Source of the DNA: Pseudomonadota bacterium
GTDB taxonomy: Bacteria; Pseudomonadota; Gammaproteobacteria; Xanthomonadales; Rhodanobacteraceae
Reading direction: 5' to 3'
Length of the DNA: 52,913 nucleotides
Assembly: GCA_029779475.1 (NCBI GenBank)
Contig: JAKPAN010000234.1
Coordinates: forward strand, 1-52,913
Translations under genes and position numbers: made by a program
Notes under the pieces: generated by a model
The model's input: the letters and a program-made list of their open reading frames with translations, nothing else
Told to the model about the DNA's origin: nothing
Database searches by the model: none
Shown here: positions 18,560-29,080 of the stretch, piece after piece
How positions within the stretch are numbered: the stretch's first letter is position 1
Layout: every line of letters starts with the position of its first letter

Positions 18560-19621
18560 ATGGCTTGGAACGAACCCGGCAGCGGTAAACAGCGCGATCC
18601 GTGGAAGGACAGCGGCGGTGGCGACGGCCCTTCGCCCGACTTCGATGCGTGGCTGCGCAAGCTGCGCGACGGCTTCGGCCGCCTCTTCGGCGGCGGCAGT
18701 GGCGGCGGCATCGGCATCGCCGTGCTCGGCATCCTGCTCGCATGGGTCGCGTTCGACAGCGTCATGCGCATCAACGCGGGCGAAACCGGCGTCGTGCTGC
18801 GCTTCGGTCGTGTCGCGCGCCTCGCGCAACCGGGCCTCGGTTTCAAGTTCCCGCGGCCGATCGAGACGGTGATCGCCGTCAACACCGGGAAAACGCTGCA
18901 AACCAGCGACCAGGTGCGCATGCTGACCAAGGACGAGAACATCGTCCTCGTCGATTTCTACGTGCAATACCGCATCGGCGACGCCACGAAATTCCTGTTC
19001 GACGTGAAAGACCCGAACGAAACGCTTGGCCAGGCCGCCGTAAGCGCGGTGCGTTCGGTGGTGGGCAGCAATGACATGAATTCGATCCTCTCCGGCCAGC
19101 GCAGCGAACTCGTCGCCAAGGCCAACGAGGCGCTGAAGGCGACGCTCGAGCAATATCAAACCGGCCTCGTCCTGCTCGATCTCAACATCCAGAACGTGCG
19201 TCCGCCGACCGAGGTCAAGGACGCGTTCGACGACGCCAGCAAAGCCTTGCAGGACAAGTCGCGGCTCGAAGAAGACGCGCGCGCCGATGCGAGCCGCATC
19301 GTGCCCGAAGCGCGCGGCGCCGCCGCCGAAATCCGCGCGCGCGCCGAAGGTGACAAGAGCGAACGCGTCGCGCGCGCCGAAGGCGACGCGCAGCGCTTCA
19401 ATCTCGTCGAGGCGCAATACCGCGCCGCGCCGGAGATCACGCGCAAGCGCCTTTACATCGAGACGATGGAAAGCGTGCTCAAGCTGACGCCGAAGGTCAT
19501 CGACGGCAGCGGCGGCAAGAACCTCATCAACCTGCCGCCGCCGCTCGCCGCGCCGCCGGCGAATGCGACGACGCTGGGTACCACCGTGGTCACGCCGGAA
19601 TCCGGCAAGGCAGGCAACTGA
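18560..19621 (+). CDS. hflK: FtsH modulator HflK
   Basis: 353 residues (E. coli 419). A Gly/Pro/Asp-rich cytoplasmic start (MAWNEPGSGKQRDPWKD) precedes one membrane helix (about 53-70), then an SPFH/band-7 domain with AGETGVVLRFGRV and FKFPRPIETV, and a long charged helix rich in Ala-Arg-Glu. HflK and HflC form the periplasmic complex that encloses and restrains FtsH. Its TGA overlaps the hflC ATG by one base (TGATG), consistent with translational coupling. A short purine run (AAGGCAAGG) precedes the ATG. Confidence 0.95.
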   Translation: MAWNEPGSGKQRDPWKDSGGGDGPSPDFDAWLRKLRDGFGRLFGGGSGGGIGIAVLGILLAWVAFDSVMRINAGETGVVLRFGRVARLAQPGLGFKFPRPIETVIAVNTGKTLQTSDQVRMLTKDENIVLVDFYVQYRIGDATKFLFDVKDPNETLGQAAVSAVRSVVGSNDMNSILSGQRSELVAKANEALKATLEQYQTGLVLLDLNIQNVRPPTEVKDAFDDASKALQDKSRLEEDARADASRIVPEARGAAAEIRARAEGDKSERVARAEGDAQRFNLVEAQYRAAPEITRKRLYIETMESVLKLTPKVIDGSGGKNLINLPPPLAAPPANATTLGTTVVTPESGKAGN

Positions 19622-20481
19622 TGCGTCCGTTTCCGCTCGCCATCGCCGCGATCGCGTTGCTCGTCGGCGTCAATTCCGCATATGTGATCAACGAATCGCA
19701 GACCGCGATCCTGCTCCAGTTCGGCCGCATCGTCGGCACCGACATCGGGCCTGGCCTGCATTTCCGCATCCCGTTCGTGCAGCAGGTACAGCGTTTCGAC
19801 AAGCGCCTGCTCTCGTTCGACTCGCAACCCGAGCGCTCGCTGACTGCGGAGAAGAAGGACGTCAGCATCGACTTCTTCGTCAAATGGCGCATTTCCGATG
19901 CGGCGCGTTATTACGTCGCCGTCGCGGGCGACGAGAAGCAGGCGCAGGACCGCATCGCGCCGAAGGTGAAGGAAGGCCTGCGCCGTGCGGTCAACGCACG
20001 CACGCTGCAGGAACTCGTCGCCGGCGGCCGCGCCGACCTGACCAAGGATCTCGTCGCCGACACGAACAAGGCGATGCAGGATCTCGGCATCGAAATCGTC
20101 GACCTGCGCATCAAGCGCATCGATCTGCCCGAGGACGGTACCGTGATCGGCTCGGTCTACGAGCGCATGAAGGCCGAGCGCAAGAAGGTCGCTTCGCAGC
20201 TGCGCGCAGAAGGCGAGGAGTCCGCACGCACGATCCGCGCCGACGCGCAGCGTCAGGTGCAGGTCATCAAGGCCGAGGCCTACCGCGACGCCGAGAAGAC
20301 GCGCGGCGAAGGCGATGCGGCTGCGTCGCAGGTCTACGCCGCTGCCTACGGCCGCAATCCCGAGTTCTACGCGTTCTACCGCAGCATGGAGGCCTACCGC
20401 GACGTGTTCGCGCAGGACAACGGCCTGTTCGTGCTCGATCCCAAGTCCGAATTCCTGCGCTACCTGCAAGAAAGCAAATAG
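19621..20481 (+). CDS. hflC: FtsH modulator HflC
   Basis: 286 residues (E. coli 334). An N-terminal helix (about 5-23) is followed by the SPFH domain: NESQTAILLQFGRIVGTDIG, then GLHFRIPFVQQVQRFDKRLL; the C-terminal helix carries ERKKVASQLRAEGEESARTI and ends YLQESK. It pairs with HflK in the inner membrane. It shares the ATG/TGA junction with hflK and is followed by an intrinsic terminator. Confidence 0.95.
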   Translation: MRPFPLAIAAIALLVGVNSAYVINESQTAILLQFGRIVGTDIGPGLHFRIPFVQQVQRFDKRLLSFDSQPERSLTAEKKDVSIDFFVKWRISDAARYYVAVAGDEKQAQDRIAPKVKEGLRRAVNARTLQELVAGGRADLTKDLVADTNKAMQDLGIEIVDLRIKRIDLPEDGTVIGSVYERMKAERKKVASQLRAEGEESARTIRADAQRQVQVIKAEAYRDAEKTRGEGDAAASQVYAAAYGRNPEFYAFYRSMEAYRDVFAQDNGLFVLDPKSEFLRYLQESK

Positions 20482-20522
20482 CGCATGAAGGTGGTGGCCC
20501 GCGCCGCCGAAAACCCGGATAA

Positions 20523-21878
<1,356 letters not shown>

Positions 21879-21897
21879 GAGCTCATATCCGTTTTGC

Positions 21898-22017
21898 GTG
21901 TTTCAGAGTGAAAGCCTTCCTGAAGCACGTGCCCAGATTTTGAGCGAGTACGCTGCCGATGCACTAATCGATGATAAGAGTTTCAATCAAGACATCGTTC
22001 AAGTGCACGTGATTTAA
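21898..22017 (+). pseudogene. Possible short gene or gene remnant
   Basis: A 39-codon frame from GTG at 21898 to TAA at 22015 ends one base before a strong hairpin. Its translation includes PEARAQILSEYAADALIDDK and SFNQDIVQVHVI, which has normal protein-like composition and lower GC than its surroundings, unlike the Arg/Ala-rich shadows typical here. No ATG and no clear ribosome-binding site are present, so it may be the 3' end of a lost gene. No family is recognised. Confidence 0.25.
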
Positions 22018-22045
22018 GCCGCGCCGACACGATCGTCGGCGCGGT
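22018..22045. terminator. Hairpin between purA and the metallopeptidase gene
   Basis: CCGCGCCGAC (22019-22028) and GTCGGCGCGG (22035-22044) form a perfect ten-base stem with an ACGATC loop, between convergent genes. No U-tract follows on either strand, so its role in ending both transcripts is inferred. Confidence 0.55.
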
Positions 22046-22067
22046 TGATCCGAGGCTTGCGGTGACG

Positions 22068-25000
22068 TCAGCCGCCGTCGAAGCCATTGGCGAAAATGCG
22101 GTCGAGGCAATCGACGATGACGTCGCTGACATTCGCGCCGGCGATCGTGCCCGTGCCGTTGCGCACGGTGCAAAACAGGCCGCTCGGTTGCGTTTCCACG
22201 TTCACTGCATAGTCCGTCCCGTCGGCGAGCTTGGTCGGGAACGTGAATGCGGTGACGCCGGTGCCGACGCCCATCTGTTGCGTGTCGTTGACGGTGAGCC
22301 GCATGCCGCTGCTGCTCAACCCGATGATGGTGCCGCCGACGGAGTACGTCGCTGCGAGCGGTGCGCAGGCGATCGTCACGTCGGTGACATTGGCGCCCGC
22401 GACGTCGCCGCTGTTGCTCGACGCCGTGCAGGCGAGGCCAACCGGTTGCGCGCTCACGATGACCGTGTAGTGCGTGCCGTCGGCGATCGCGTTCGCGAAC
22501 GTGAAGCCCGTCGCGCCGGAGGCGACGTCGAGCATCTGCGCGCCGTTGTTGAGCGAGAGCTTGAGCCCGCTCGCGGTGAGGCCGCTGACCGTGCCGCCGA
22601 TCGTGTAGGTCGGCAACGGCGCGCACGCGACCGCGATCGACGTGACGTTGCCGCCGCTGACCGTGCCGGTGTTGCCGGTGAGCGAGCAGGCCAGGCCGCC
22701 GGGTTGCGTGTTGATTTCGACGTCGTAGGCGGTGTTGTTTGCGACCGCGTTCGCGAACGTGAAGCCCGTCGCGCCGGAGGCGACGTCGAGCATCTGCGCG
22801 CCGTTGTTGAGCGAGAGCTTGAGCCCGCTTGCGGTGAGGCCGCTGACCGTACCGCCGACCGTGTAGTTCGAACTGGCGGCCTGCACGGCGATTGTGTAGT
22901 CCTCGGCCTGGCCGTAGCCGGTGGTGTTGCAGGCGGCCGGATATGCCACGCTGCTCGAGTACTTCTTGATCACGCGGAAACGCGTATTGCCCGGGAGCGC
23001 GCCTGCCGGTACCGTGATCGTGCCCGTCGCCTGCTTGCCGTCGGTGCCGGTCGAGTTGGTGATGACGCCGATGTCGTATTTCTCGCCGGTGCCGAAGGTG
23101 CCGTCGTGGTTCCAGTCCGCGTACGCCGAGATGTAGGTGCTGTAACTGCTTCCGGCCGTGTTGCCTTCGACGGCGATCGGATAGGTTTGGCCCGCCATCA
23201 CGGCGCCGCCCGCGACGCCGAGGAAGTCTTCCAGCGCCGGGCTGCCGCCCACGGTCGCCGAGCTGGGATTGTTGATGCCCGTGAAGTTCACGCGAGTGAT
23301 CGGTTCCACCGCACTAGGGAACGTCGCCGCGCAGTACGGTTCCGGGAACGTCACCCCGGTGGTGAAAGTGAAAGTCGCCGAATTCGCGCTGTTGCCGCAG
23401 GGGCTGTTCGAGCGGACGCGCCAGTAGTAGGTCGTCATCGCCGCCAGCGCGGTGCCCGGTGTCCAGCTGTTGGTGTTCGAAGTGCCGCTGGCGACGAGGG
23501 TCGCGAATGCGCTGTCGGTGGCGACTTCGATCGTGTAGCCGATCGCGGCCGGATCGGCCGCCCACGAGAACGTCGGCGTGCGTGCGACGCCGCTCGCGTT
23601 GTCCGCGGGCGCGGCGAGGGCGGGCGCGCCCGGCACGCCCACGGCGACCTGCAACTGCACGTTTGCGGAATGGCCGGGGCTGGCTGTCGCCGTACCGCTG
23701 ACCGTGATCGTGGACGTGCCGGCGGTGGCCGCACCCGTCGCGTTGATCGTCAGCGTCGCGCTGCTTCCCGGCGCGGCCGGATTGGGCGACACCGCGGCGG
23801 TGATGCCGGTCGGCGCGCCGCTCGTCGCGAACGTCACCGGATTGGCGAAGCCCATCGCCGAGCCGATGTCGATCGTATAGGTGGTGCTGCCGGGCGCGCA
23901 CATCAGCCGGCTCGGATTCGGCACGTTGAGCGTGAAATCCGGCGGATCGCTGCTGCACACCGGGCGCGCGCCACAGGCGATGCCGTGCGCGCTGAACGCG
24001 TCCCAGATGCGGCAGGCATTGGGCGTGCCGTTGGCGAGGTTGCCGTCGTCGTCGTCTGCGGCGAGGAACGCGGTATACCAGTTGTTCGAGCCGCAGCCAT
24101 CGACGGTCGCATTGACATTGCAGGTGCCGCCGGATGCGACGCGATACGCGCTCTTCGACGGCGTGAGGCTGCCGTACCAGATGCGATCCATCGCCGTGTA
24201 GCCGTCGGCGGCGCCGAAGCGCGCGACGAGCGCTTGCGCCAGATCCCAGTTCGCGGTGCTGGCGATGTAGCTTTCGCAATGGCCTTCCCAGCCCATTGGG
24301 CCGCGATAGGCGGTGCCGGTGTCGGGGCGGTTGTATGGGCAGGCGATGCTGTTGAGGCCGAGGTATGCGTTGCAGTCGATGCCGGTCGTGCTCGTTACGT
24401 TGGCGGGCGTTGCGATCGTGTGCGAACCGCCGAGGGCGAACGCGGACAGGTCACGCACGCCGGTGCAAGTGGCGTTGCAGTTGTGGCAGGTCTTGCTCGG
24501 CGTGAAGTTCTTGCCGATGCAGGCATCCTTGGTTTCGAGGAACGCGAAGGTATCGCCGACCGCTTCGCCGCTGCCGTACTCGCTCGCTGCGCCGCCGGTG
24601 TTGGTGTCGAGGCCGTGGCCCCATTCGTGCAGGAACACCGCGGCGATCTCGCCGGTGTCCGAGCAGAACGTGCCGCCGGTGGAGGTGCCGGACTTGAAGA
24701 AGTTCAGCGCGCTGCCGTCCCAGTACGCATTGCACACCTGGTTGAGGTTCATGTTCGCGGTGACCTTCGAGTTCAGCCAGGTGTTGGTCGTCAGGATCGC
24801 GCGCGCTTTCTCGTTGATCTTGGTCAGGTGGTAGAAGCCGGTACGCGAGGCGTGCGTGTTGCCCGCGCCGCCGAAACCGGGCGTCGTGCAATCGGTGCCG
24901 GCGCTGGTGCCAAGGTTGAGGTTGCCGTCGGTCGAACTGGCGAGCGAGATCGAGCCGCAGGTATCGATGATCCGGAAGTACTGGCCGTTGAGAGCAACCG

Positions 25001-26105
25001 TGGCCGAGCCGCCCGCGTAATCGTAGATGCCGAGCGCGTCGGTGATCTTCGCGCTGCCGTTGCTGACGGTCGTGTACGGGAAGGGCACGACGACTTCCGT
25101 GTCGGTGTTGGTCGTCGGGTAGATACCGCCGCTGACCGTCGCGTTGACGTAGTCGTTGAGGTCGCGCACGTCCACGAGGCGATTGCTCTTGGCGTCGAGC
25201 AGCACTTCATATGTGGCCGCATTGCCTTCGACGCGGAACACGAAGCGCCAGACCAGGCGATGCGCGTAACCCGCGCCATCCGCGCCGAGGTAGGCGTCGC
25301 GTGCGTCGGCGCCGTTCGCAGCGACGGGAACGAACAGCAGTTCGCCGGGTTCGAGGACGTCCTTCACGACGCTGCCAGTGGGCAAGGCCATTTCGCGCAC
25401 GGCGAGGTCGAACGCGCTCGAGGCGGTCGACACCGGCGTCGCGTCGATCCCGACCGGTGCAACGAGGTGGCTGCCGAACTGCACGATGTTGCCGTGCGAA
25501 ATCCGGAAGAACAGATGCGCGTCCTTGACGCGGATGCCGTGCGCGTATTGCGCGAGTTCGACGAACCAGTGCGTCGAGCCGTCGCCGTAGGGCACGCTGG
25601 ATTGGGGGTCGAGGCGGAATTCGAGGCCGCGCGAGCGCAGCAGGTCGTCGTTCGCGGCGATGAAATCGCGCAGGCGCGTTTCGACGACGGCGATGTCGAC
25701 CGGTTCGTTCGCCGGCAGGCCGAGACTGCTCGCCGTCAGCGCGTTGCCCTTGCCGGGAATCAGCGCGACGCCGCTGCCCTGGATCAGCTCGGGACGATCG
25801 GCACGACGATCCCAGCGCATTTCCCACTCGCCCTTGTTGCGCGCGAGGAACGTGTCTGCGCCGGCATGCGGCGTTGCGCCGAGCACGAGTCCGACGCTGG
25901 TTTCGAGTTCGGGTTGTACGTCGAGATCCTGCGCATGCGGCGCCGCCTGCATCGCGACGCGTTGCGGGGACTCCGGCGGCTGGATGGCAAAGGCGAACGA
26001 AGTGGTCGCGGCCAGCAACACCGCAGCGAATGCGTGGCTGGCACGCAGGATGACCGAGCGGCACGCGCACGTGGCGCGGCCGGCCAAAGAGCCGGTTTTC
26101 GACAT
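22068..26105 (-). CDS. Large secreted zinc metallopeptidase (M4/M36-like gluzincin)
   Basis: 1345 residues. The start at 26105 begins MSKTGSLAGR and a signal peptide that probably ends SFAFA; GGGGA lies upstream. A propeptide-like region spans roughly 30-330. The zinc site is HEWGH at 493-497 with the third ligand probably E514 in GEAVGD, matching the NEAISD spacing of thermolysin-like enzymes. After it come an Ig-like stretch (about 722-822), a fibronectin-III-like domain (824-917), a GEVED-type domain (920-1072, ending GQAEDYT) and three tandem beta repeats of about 86 residues starting YTVGG, YTIGG and YSVGG. The end is CLDRIFANGFDGG. I infer an outer-surface or secreted protease, probably exported by Sec and then type II secretion; the substrate is unknown. 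Neighbours give no pathway context. Confidence 0.88.
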   Translation of the reverse strand: MSKTGSLAGRATCACRSVILRASHAFAAVLLAATTSFAFAIQPPESPQRVAMQAAPHAQDLDVQPELETSVGLVLGATPHAGADTFLARNKGEWEMRWDRRADRPELIQGSGVALIPGKGNALTASSLGLPANEPVDIAVVETRLRDFIAANDDLLRSRGLEFRLDPQSSVPYGDGSTHWFVELAQYAHGIRVKDAHLFFRISHGNIVQFGSHLVAPVGIDATPVSTASSAFDLAVREMALPTGSVVKDVLEPGELLFVPVAANGADARDAYLGADGAGYAHRLVWRFVFRVEGNAATYEVLLDAKSNRLVDVRDLNDYVNATVSGGIYPTTNTDTEVVVPFPYTTVSNGSAKITDALGIYDYAGGSATVALNGQYFRIIDTCGSISLASSTDGNLNLGTSAGTDCTTPGFGGAGNTHASRTGFYHLTKINEKARAILTTNTWLNSKVTANMNLNQVCNAYWDGSALNFFKSGTSTGGTFCSDTGEIAAVFLHEWGHGLDTNTGGAASEYGSGEAVGDTFAFLETKDACIGKNFTPSKTCHNCNATCTGVRDLSAFALGGSHTIATPANVTSTTGIDCNAYLGLNSIACPYNRPDTGTAYRGPMGWEGHCESYIASTANWDLAQALVARFGAADGYTAMDRIWYGSLTPSKSAYRVASGGTCNVNATVDGCGSNNWYTAFLAADDDDGNLANGTPNACRIWDAFSAHGIACGARPVCSSDPPDFTLNVPNPSRLMCAPGSTTYTIDIGSAMGFANPVTFATSGAPTGITAAVSPNPAAPGSSATLTINATGAATAGTSTITVSGTATASPGHSANVQLQVAVGVPGAPALAAPADNASGVARTPTFSWAADPAAIGYTIEVATDSAFATLVASGTSNTNSWTPGTALAAMTTYYWRVRSNSPCGNSANSATFTFTTGVTFPEPYCAATFPSAVEPITRVNFTGINNPSSATVGGSPALEDFLGVAGGAVMAGQTYPIAVEGNTAGSSYSTYISAYADWNHDGTFGTGEKYDIGVITNSTGTDGKQATGTITVPAGALPGNTRFRVIKKYSSSVAYPAACNTTGYGQAEDYTIAVQAASSNYTVGGTVSGLTASGLKLSLNNGAQMLDVASGATGFTFANAVANNTAYDVEINTQPGGLACSLTGNTGTVSGGNVTSIAVACAPLPTYTIGGTVSGLTASGLKLSLNNGAQMLDVASGATGFTFANAIADGTHYTVIVSAQPVGLACTASSNSGDVAGANVTDVTIACAPLAATYSVGGTIIGLSSSGMRLTVNDTQQMGVGTGVTAFTFPTKLADGTDYAVNVETQPSGLFCTVRNGTGTIAGANVSDVIVDCLDRIFANGFDGG
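22488..22865. repeat. Near-identical 120-base direct repeat inside the peptidase gene
   Basis: 22488-22607 and 22746-22865 differ at only three positions. The period of 258 bases equals 86 codons, one C-terminal beta repeat. The third repeat (near 22110-22355) has clearly diverged, so the first two look like a recent duplication or a conversion event. Confidence 0.85.
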
Positions 26106-26254
26106 CGTGATTTCCCCAGGAACGGAGCGTAGGCATTGGACGTTCGATGCGCGGCGTCGTCGGATCCCCTTCATCCTTCGCCAGCGGCGTCCGTGCGAGG
26201 AGCCGCCTGCATCGCCGCGAAAACTAGCATAACTTGCGTGCTGCGTTGCCGCGA

Positions 26255-28351
26255 TCAGCGGTGCGCGATGCCGGCGTTTTCCTCGCGCAGCACGTGCGCC
26301 AGCGTATCGATGCTGTCGGTCATGCGGTCGAACGCTTCGGCCAGTTGCGCGCCGATGCCGCTGTCGTCGCCGGTTTCGCGCAATCGCGCGGCGAACGCGC
26401 GCTCGTGCGTGCGCAACGAACTGTCGTCGACGGGCGTGACGGCTCTGTCGTCGCGCAGGCTTCCGGCGATCGAGGCGAGCGCCGCACCCATGCGCGACGC
26501 GACGTCGGAGGCGGCATCGCGCGCGGGCAACGCGGGCGTGTCGTGCACGATCGCGTCGAGCGACATGCTGGCGCGGATGAAACGATTGGCGTTGGCGAAC
26601 ACGCCTTCGGCGAAAGCCAGCAAGGTGCGATCGGGTCTCGGCTCGCCGCGCAGGCGCTCGATCGACGCCTGCGCGTTCGTGCGCGCGCTGCGTGCGATGC
26701 TGCGCGCTTCGACGCACGCGTTCGCGTCGTCGCCGAGCAGGGCGAGGAAATAACGGCGGTACGCGTCGATCATGGCTGCCAGTGCGGGCTTGAGGCGGCT
26801 GTGTTCCCAGGTCGGCCAGATCGCGTAGGCGAGCAACGCCGCGGCGCTGCCGATCGTCGTCGCCTCGCCGCGCGCGACCATCGTTTCCAGCGGCGGAATG
26901 CCCGCATAGGCGAGCAGGATGACGACGATGCCGGTCAGCATCATCACGCCGAGTCCGTAGTGCACGGTGACGAGCATGCGGAAACCGACGCACAGCGCGC
27001 CGAGCAACAGCAGTTGTTGCCACGTGCTGCCGAACATGAAATGCACGGCGACCGTGGTCAGCACGAGGCCAAGCAGCGTGCCCGCGACGCGCAGCAATCC
27101 GAACTGGAACGTGCCGGCGAAATCCGGCTTGAGCACGATCGCCAGCGTCATCGGAATCCAGTAGCCGTGCGCGATGCCGGCCACGCGTTCGATCGCGACG
27201 GCGATCGCGAGGCACACGCCGCAGCGCAGCGCGTGGCGGAACGCGACCGACGACAGGCTCAGGTTCGCGCGCAACGTCGCCAGCGCGCTGCGCGGACGCA
27301 GCGCGCGCGGCAGTTGCGCCTCGGCCTGTTGCGCGCGCAGGTCGCCGCGGCTGCCCGCGATGTCCGCATTGCGCAGCAGCGCACGCAGCTGTCCCGACAA
27401 CGCCTGCGCGTGGCCGATGGCGACGCCGATCAGCCGCCGGTCGTCGACGCTCGATGCCTGGGCGTGCCGCTGCGACAGCGCATCGAGCGTCGTGTCGACG
27501 CCGGCCATCGCCGCGCTGCCGGTCAGCGGCTGCGTGCCGCGTTCGAGCGCGACGGCCACGGATTCGAGCGTGCGCGCCGCGTAGTCGAGCATGCGCGTCA
27601 GCGTCGCCTGCGCTTCGCGGTCGGCGAACGCGCGGCGCAGGTCGTCGAGCGCGACGAACTCGCGGCGGACGCGTTCGGCGAGTTCGGCGAGCACGCGGAA
27701 GGTCTGCATGATTTCGCCGCGCGCGCGGTACGCGCCGTGCAACAGGCTTTCGACGTCGAGGACTTCCTTGGTCACCGGCGGTTCGTATGACGCGCCCGCG
27801 CCGCTGCGTGCGCTCGCCGCGAGCTGGCGACACATTTGCGCCAGCGCATGGCGTTCCGGTCGATAACGCTGCAACGGCCACGCCGCGACCGCGAACAGAG
27901 TCTGCAACACGCCGCCGCCGAAAATCAGCACGCTGACTGCGAGCGCGCTCGGCAGCGAGCGTGGCTCCGACGCGGTAATGACGAGCAGGATCATGCTCGT
28001 CAGCCCCGCGCGCGCCGCATCCGGTCCGAGCGCGACGAGTAGGCCGCCGCTGACGCCCCAGACGAGCGACGCAAGCACGATGAGAAACGCCTGGCCGCCG
28101 ACGAGGCTGCCGACCAGCGCGGACAACGCCGCCGCTACCGCGGACAGCAACATCCGGTACGCGCGCAATCGATACGGGCCGGGCTGGTCGGTGAACATCG
28201 CGTTGAGCGCGCCGGTCGCGACGCCGAGCCCCGCATCGACGTGCCCCGTCGCGACGCCGATCGCGAGCGGCAGCACGACAGCGAGCGCGTTGCGCACCGC
28301 GACCCGTAGCGGCACGTCGCGGGGATTGAACTTGATCAGGGTTTGAAGCAT
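26255..28351 (-). CDS. FUSC-family inner-membrane exporter
   Basis: 698 residues. Two blocks of hydrophobic helices (about 18-165 and 370-520) are each followed by a soluble helical domain. This is the layout of the FUSC/YccS/AaeB group, whose studied members export aromatic acids such as p-hydroxybenzoate. The N-terminus MLQTLIKFNPRDVPLRVAVR and HGYWIPMTLAIVLKPDF near the second block are typical. It lies 103 bases after the 3-hydroxyanthranilate dioxygenase gene on the same strand, so export of aromatic kynurenine intermediates is a reasonable guess, not shown. The 149 bases between it and the peptidase gene hold no gene I can support. Confidence 0.85.
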   Translation of the reverse strand: MLQTLIKFNPRDVPLRVAVRNALAVVLPLAIGVATGHVDAGLGVATGALNAMFTDQPGPYRLRAYRMLLSAVAAALSALVGSLVGGQAFLIVLASLVWGVSGGLLVALGPDAARAGLTSMILLVITASEPRSLPSALAVSVLIFGGGVLQTLFAVAAWPLQRYRPERHALAQMCRQLAASARSGAGASYEPPVTKEVLDVESLLHGAYRARGEIMQTFRVLAELAERVRREFVALDDLRRAFADREAQATLTRMLDYAARTLESVAVALERGTQPLTGSAAMAGVDTTLDALSQRHAQASSVDDRRLIGVAIGHAQALSGQLRALLRNADIAGSRGDLRAQQAEAQLPRALRPRSALATLRANLSLSSVAFRHALRCGVCLAIAVAIERVAGIAHGYWIPMTLAIVLKPDFAGTFQFGLLRVAGTLLGLVLTTVAVHFMFGSTWQQLLLLGALCVGFRMLVTVHYGLGVMMLTGIVVILLAYAGIPPLETMVARGEATTIGSAAALLAYAIWPTWEHSRLKPALAAMIDAYRRYFLALLGDDANACVEARSIARSARTNAQASIERLRGEPRPDRTLLAFAEGVFANANRFIRASMSLDAIVHDTPALPARDAASDVASRMGAALASIAGSLRDDRAVTPVDDSSLRTHERAFAARLRETGDDSGIGAQLAEAFDRMTDSIDTLAHVLREENAGIAHR

Positions 28352-28454
28352 GGCGGCATTGTGCCGCAGGCGGCGCCGACAGGTGCGTGAGTGCGCGATC
28401 GGGCCATGCCGGGGCAGGTGGCGCCGTGCGGCGCTTTTCGTCGGGGAAAGCGGG

Positions 28455-28985
28455 TCAGATTTCGGTCGACCGGTATTTCTCGGGCGCCGGATTCACATGC
28501 CCGCAGGCGCGGCACGTACGCGCGTCCGCCGAGCGGTAGAAATGCTCGAACACGCGCGGGAAATCCTTTTCGATGTCGACGAGGTGGAAGAATTCCTCGT
28601 AGAGCTTTTCGTTGCAGCGCTCGCAGAACCACATGAGCGCGTCCTGTTCGTGTGCGAGGCGCTTGCGTTCGATGACCAGACCGATCGAATCGGGCATGCG
28701 CTGCGGCGAATGCGGGACGTGCGGCGGCAGGTAGAAGACTTCGCCGGCGCGGATCGGGATGTCGCGCACGCGGCCGTCTTCCTGGATGCGCAGCACCATC
28801 TCGCCCTCGAGCTGGTGGAAGAATTCCGGGCCGTCCTCGTAGTGGTAGTCGGTGCGCGAATTCGGCCCGCCGACGATCATCACGATGAAATCGTCTTGCA
28901 CCATGCACTTGTTGCCGACCGGCGGCTTGAGCAGGTGGCGGTGCTCATCGATCCAGGCTTGCAGGTTGAAGGCGGCGGGGAGCAT
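28455..28985 (-). CDS. nbaC: 3-hydroxyanthranilate 3,4-dioxygenase
   Basis: 176 residues, the length of bacterial enzymes. It opens 3-hydroxyanthranilate to 2-amino-3-carboxymuconate semialdehyde. The cupin iron ligands are probably H48, E54 and H92 ([16 protein letters not shown] and HVPHSP). The C-terminus carries the rubredoxin-like second iron site with C121, C124, C158 and C161 (CERC and CRAC), a feature of bacterial but not animal enzymes. AGGA lies about eight bases before the ATG. The neighbouring RidA-type gene and the dehydrogenase at 31714 act two and three steps later in the same pathway. Confidence 0.93.
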   Translation of the reverse strand: MLPAAFNLQAWIDEHRHLLKPPVGNKCMVQDDFIVMIVGGPNSRTDYHYEDGPEFFHQLEGEMVLRIQEDGRVRDIPIRAGEVFYLPPHVPHSPQRMPDSIGLVIERKRLAHEQDALMWFCERCNEKLYEEFFHLVDIEKDFPRVFEHFYRSADARTCRACGHVNPAPEKYRSTEI

Positions 28986-29080
28986 GGGACGTCCTGCGAG
29001 TGCGATCTGGCGGAGTTTACCTCGTGCCGATGCAGGGGCCGCAGGCGGAGATTTTCTTAGCGATTTCGTGGGGAAAGTGC

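Noticed and set aside
22062-26132. A plus-strand open frame of 1356 codons opposite the metallopeptidase
   Set aside because: Its translation is Arg/Ala/Gly/Val-rich without motifs and exists because the peptidase gene has strong third-position GC; the minus-strand reading has signal peptide, zinc site and domains.
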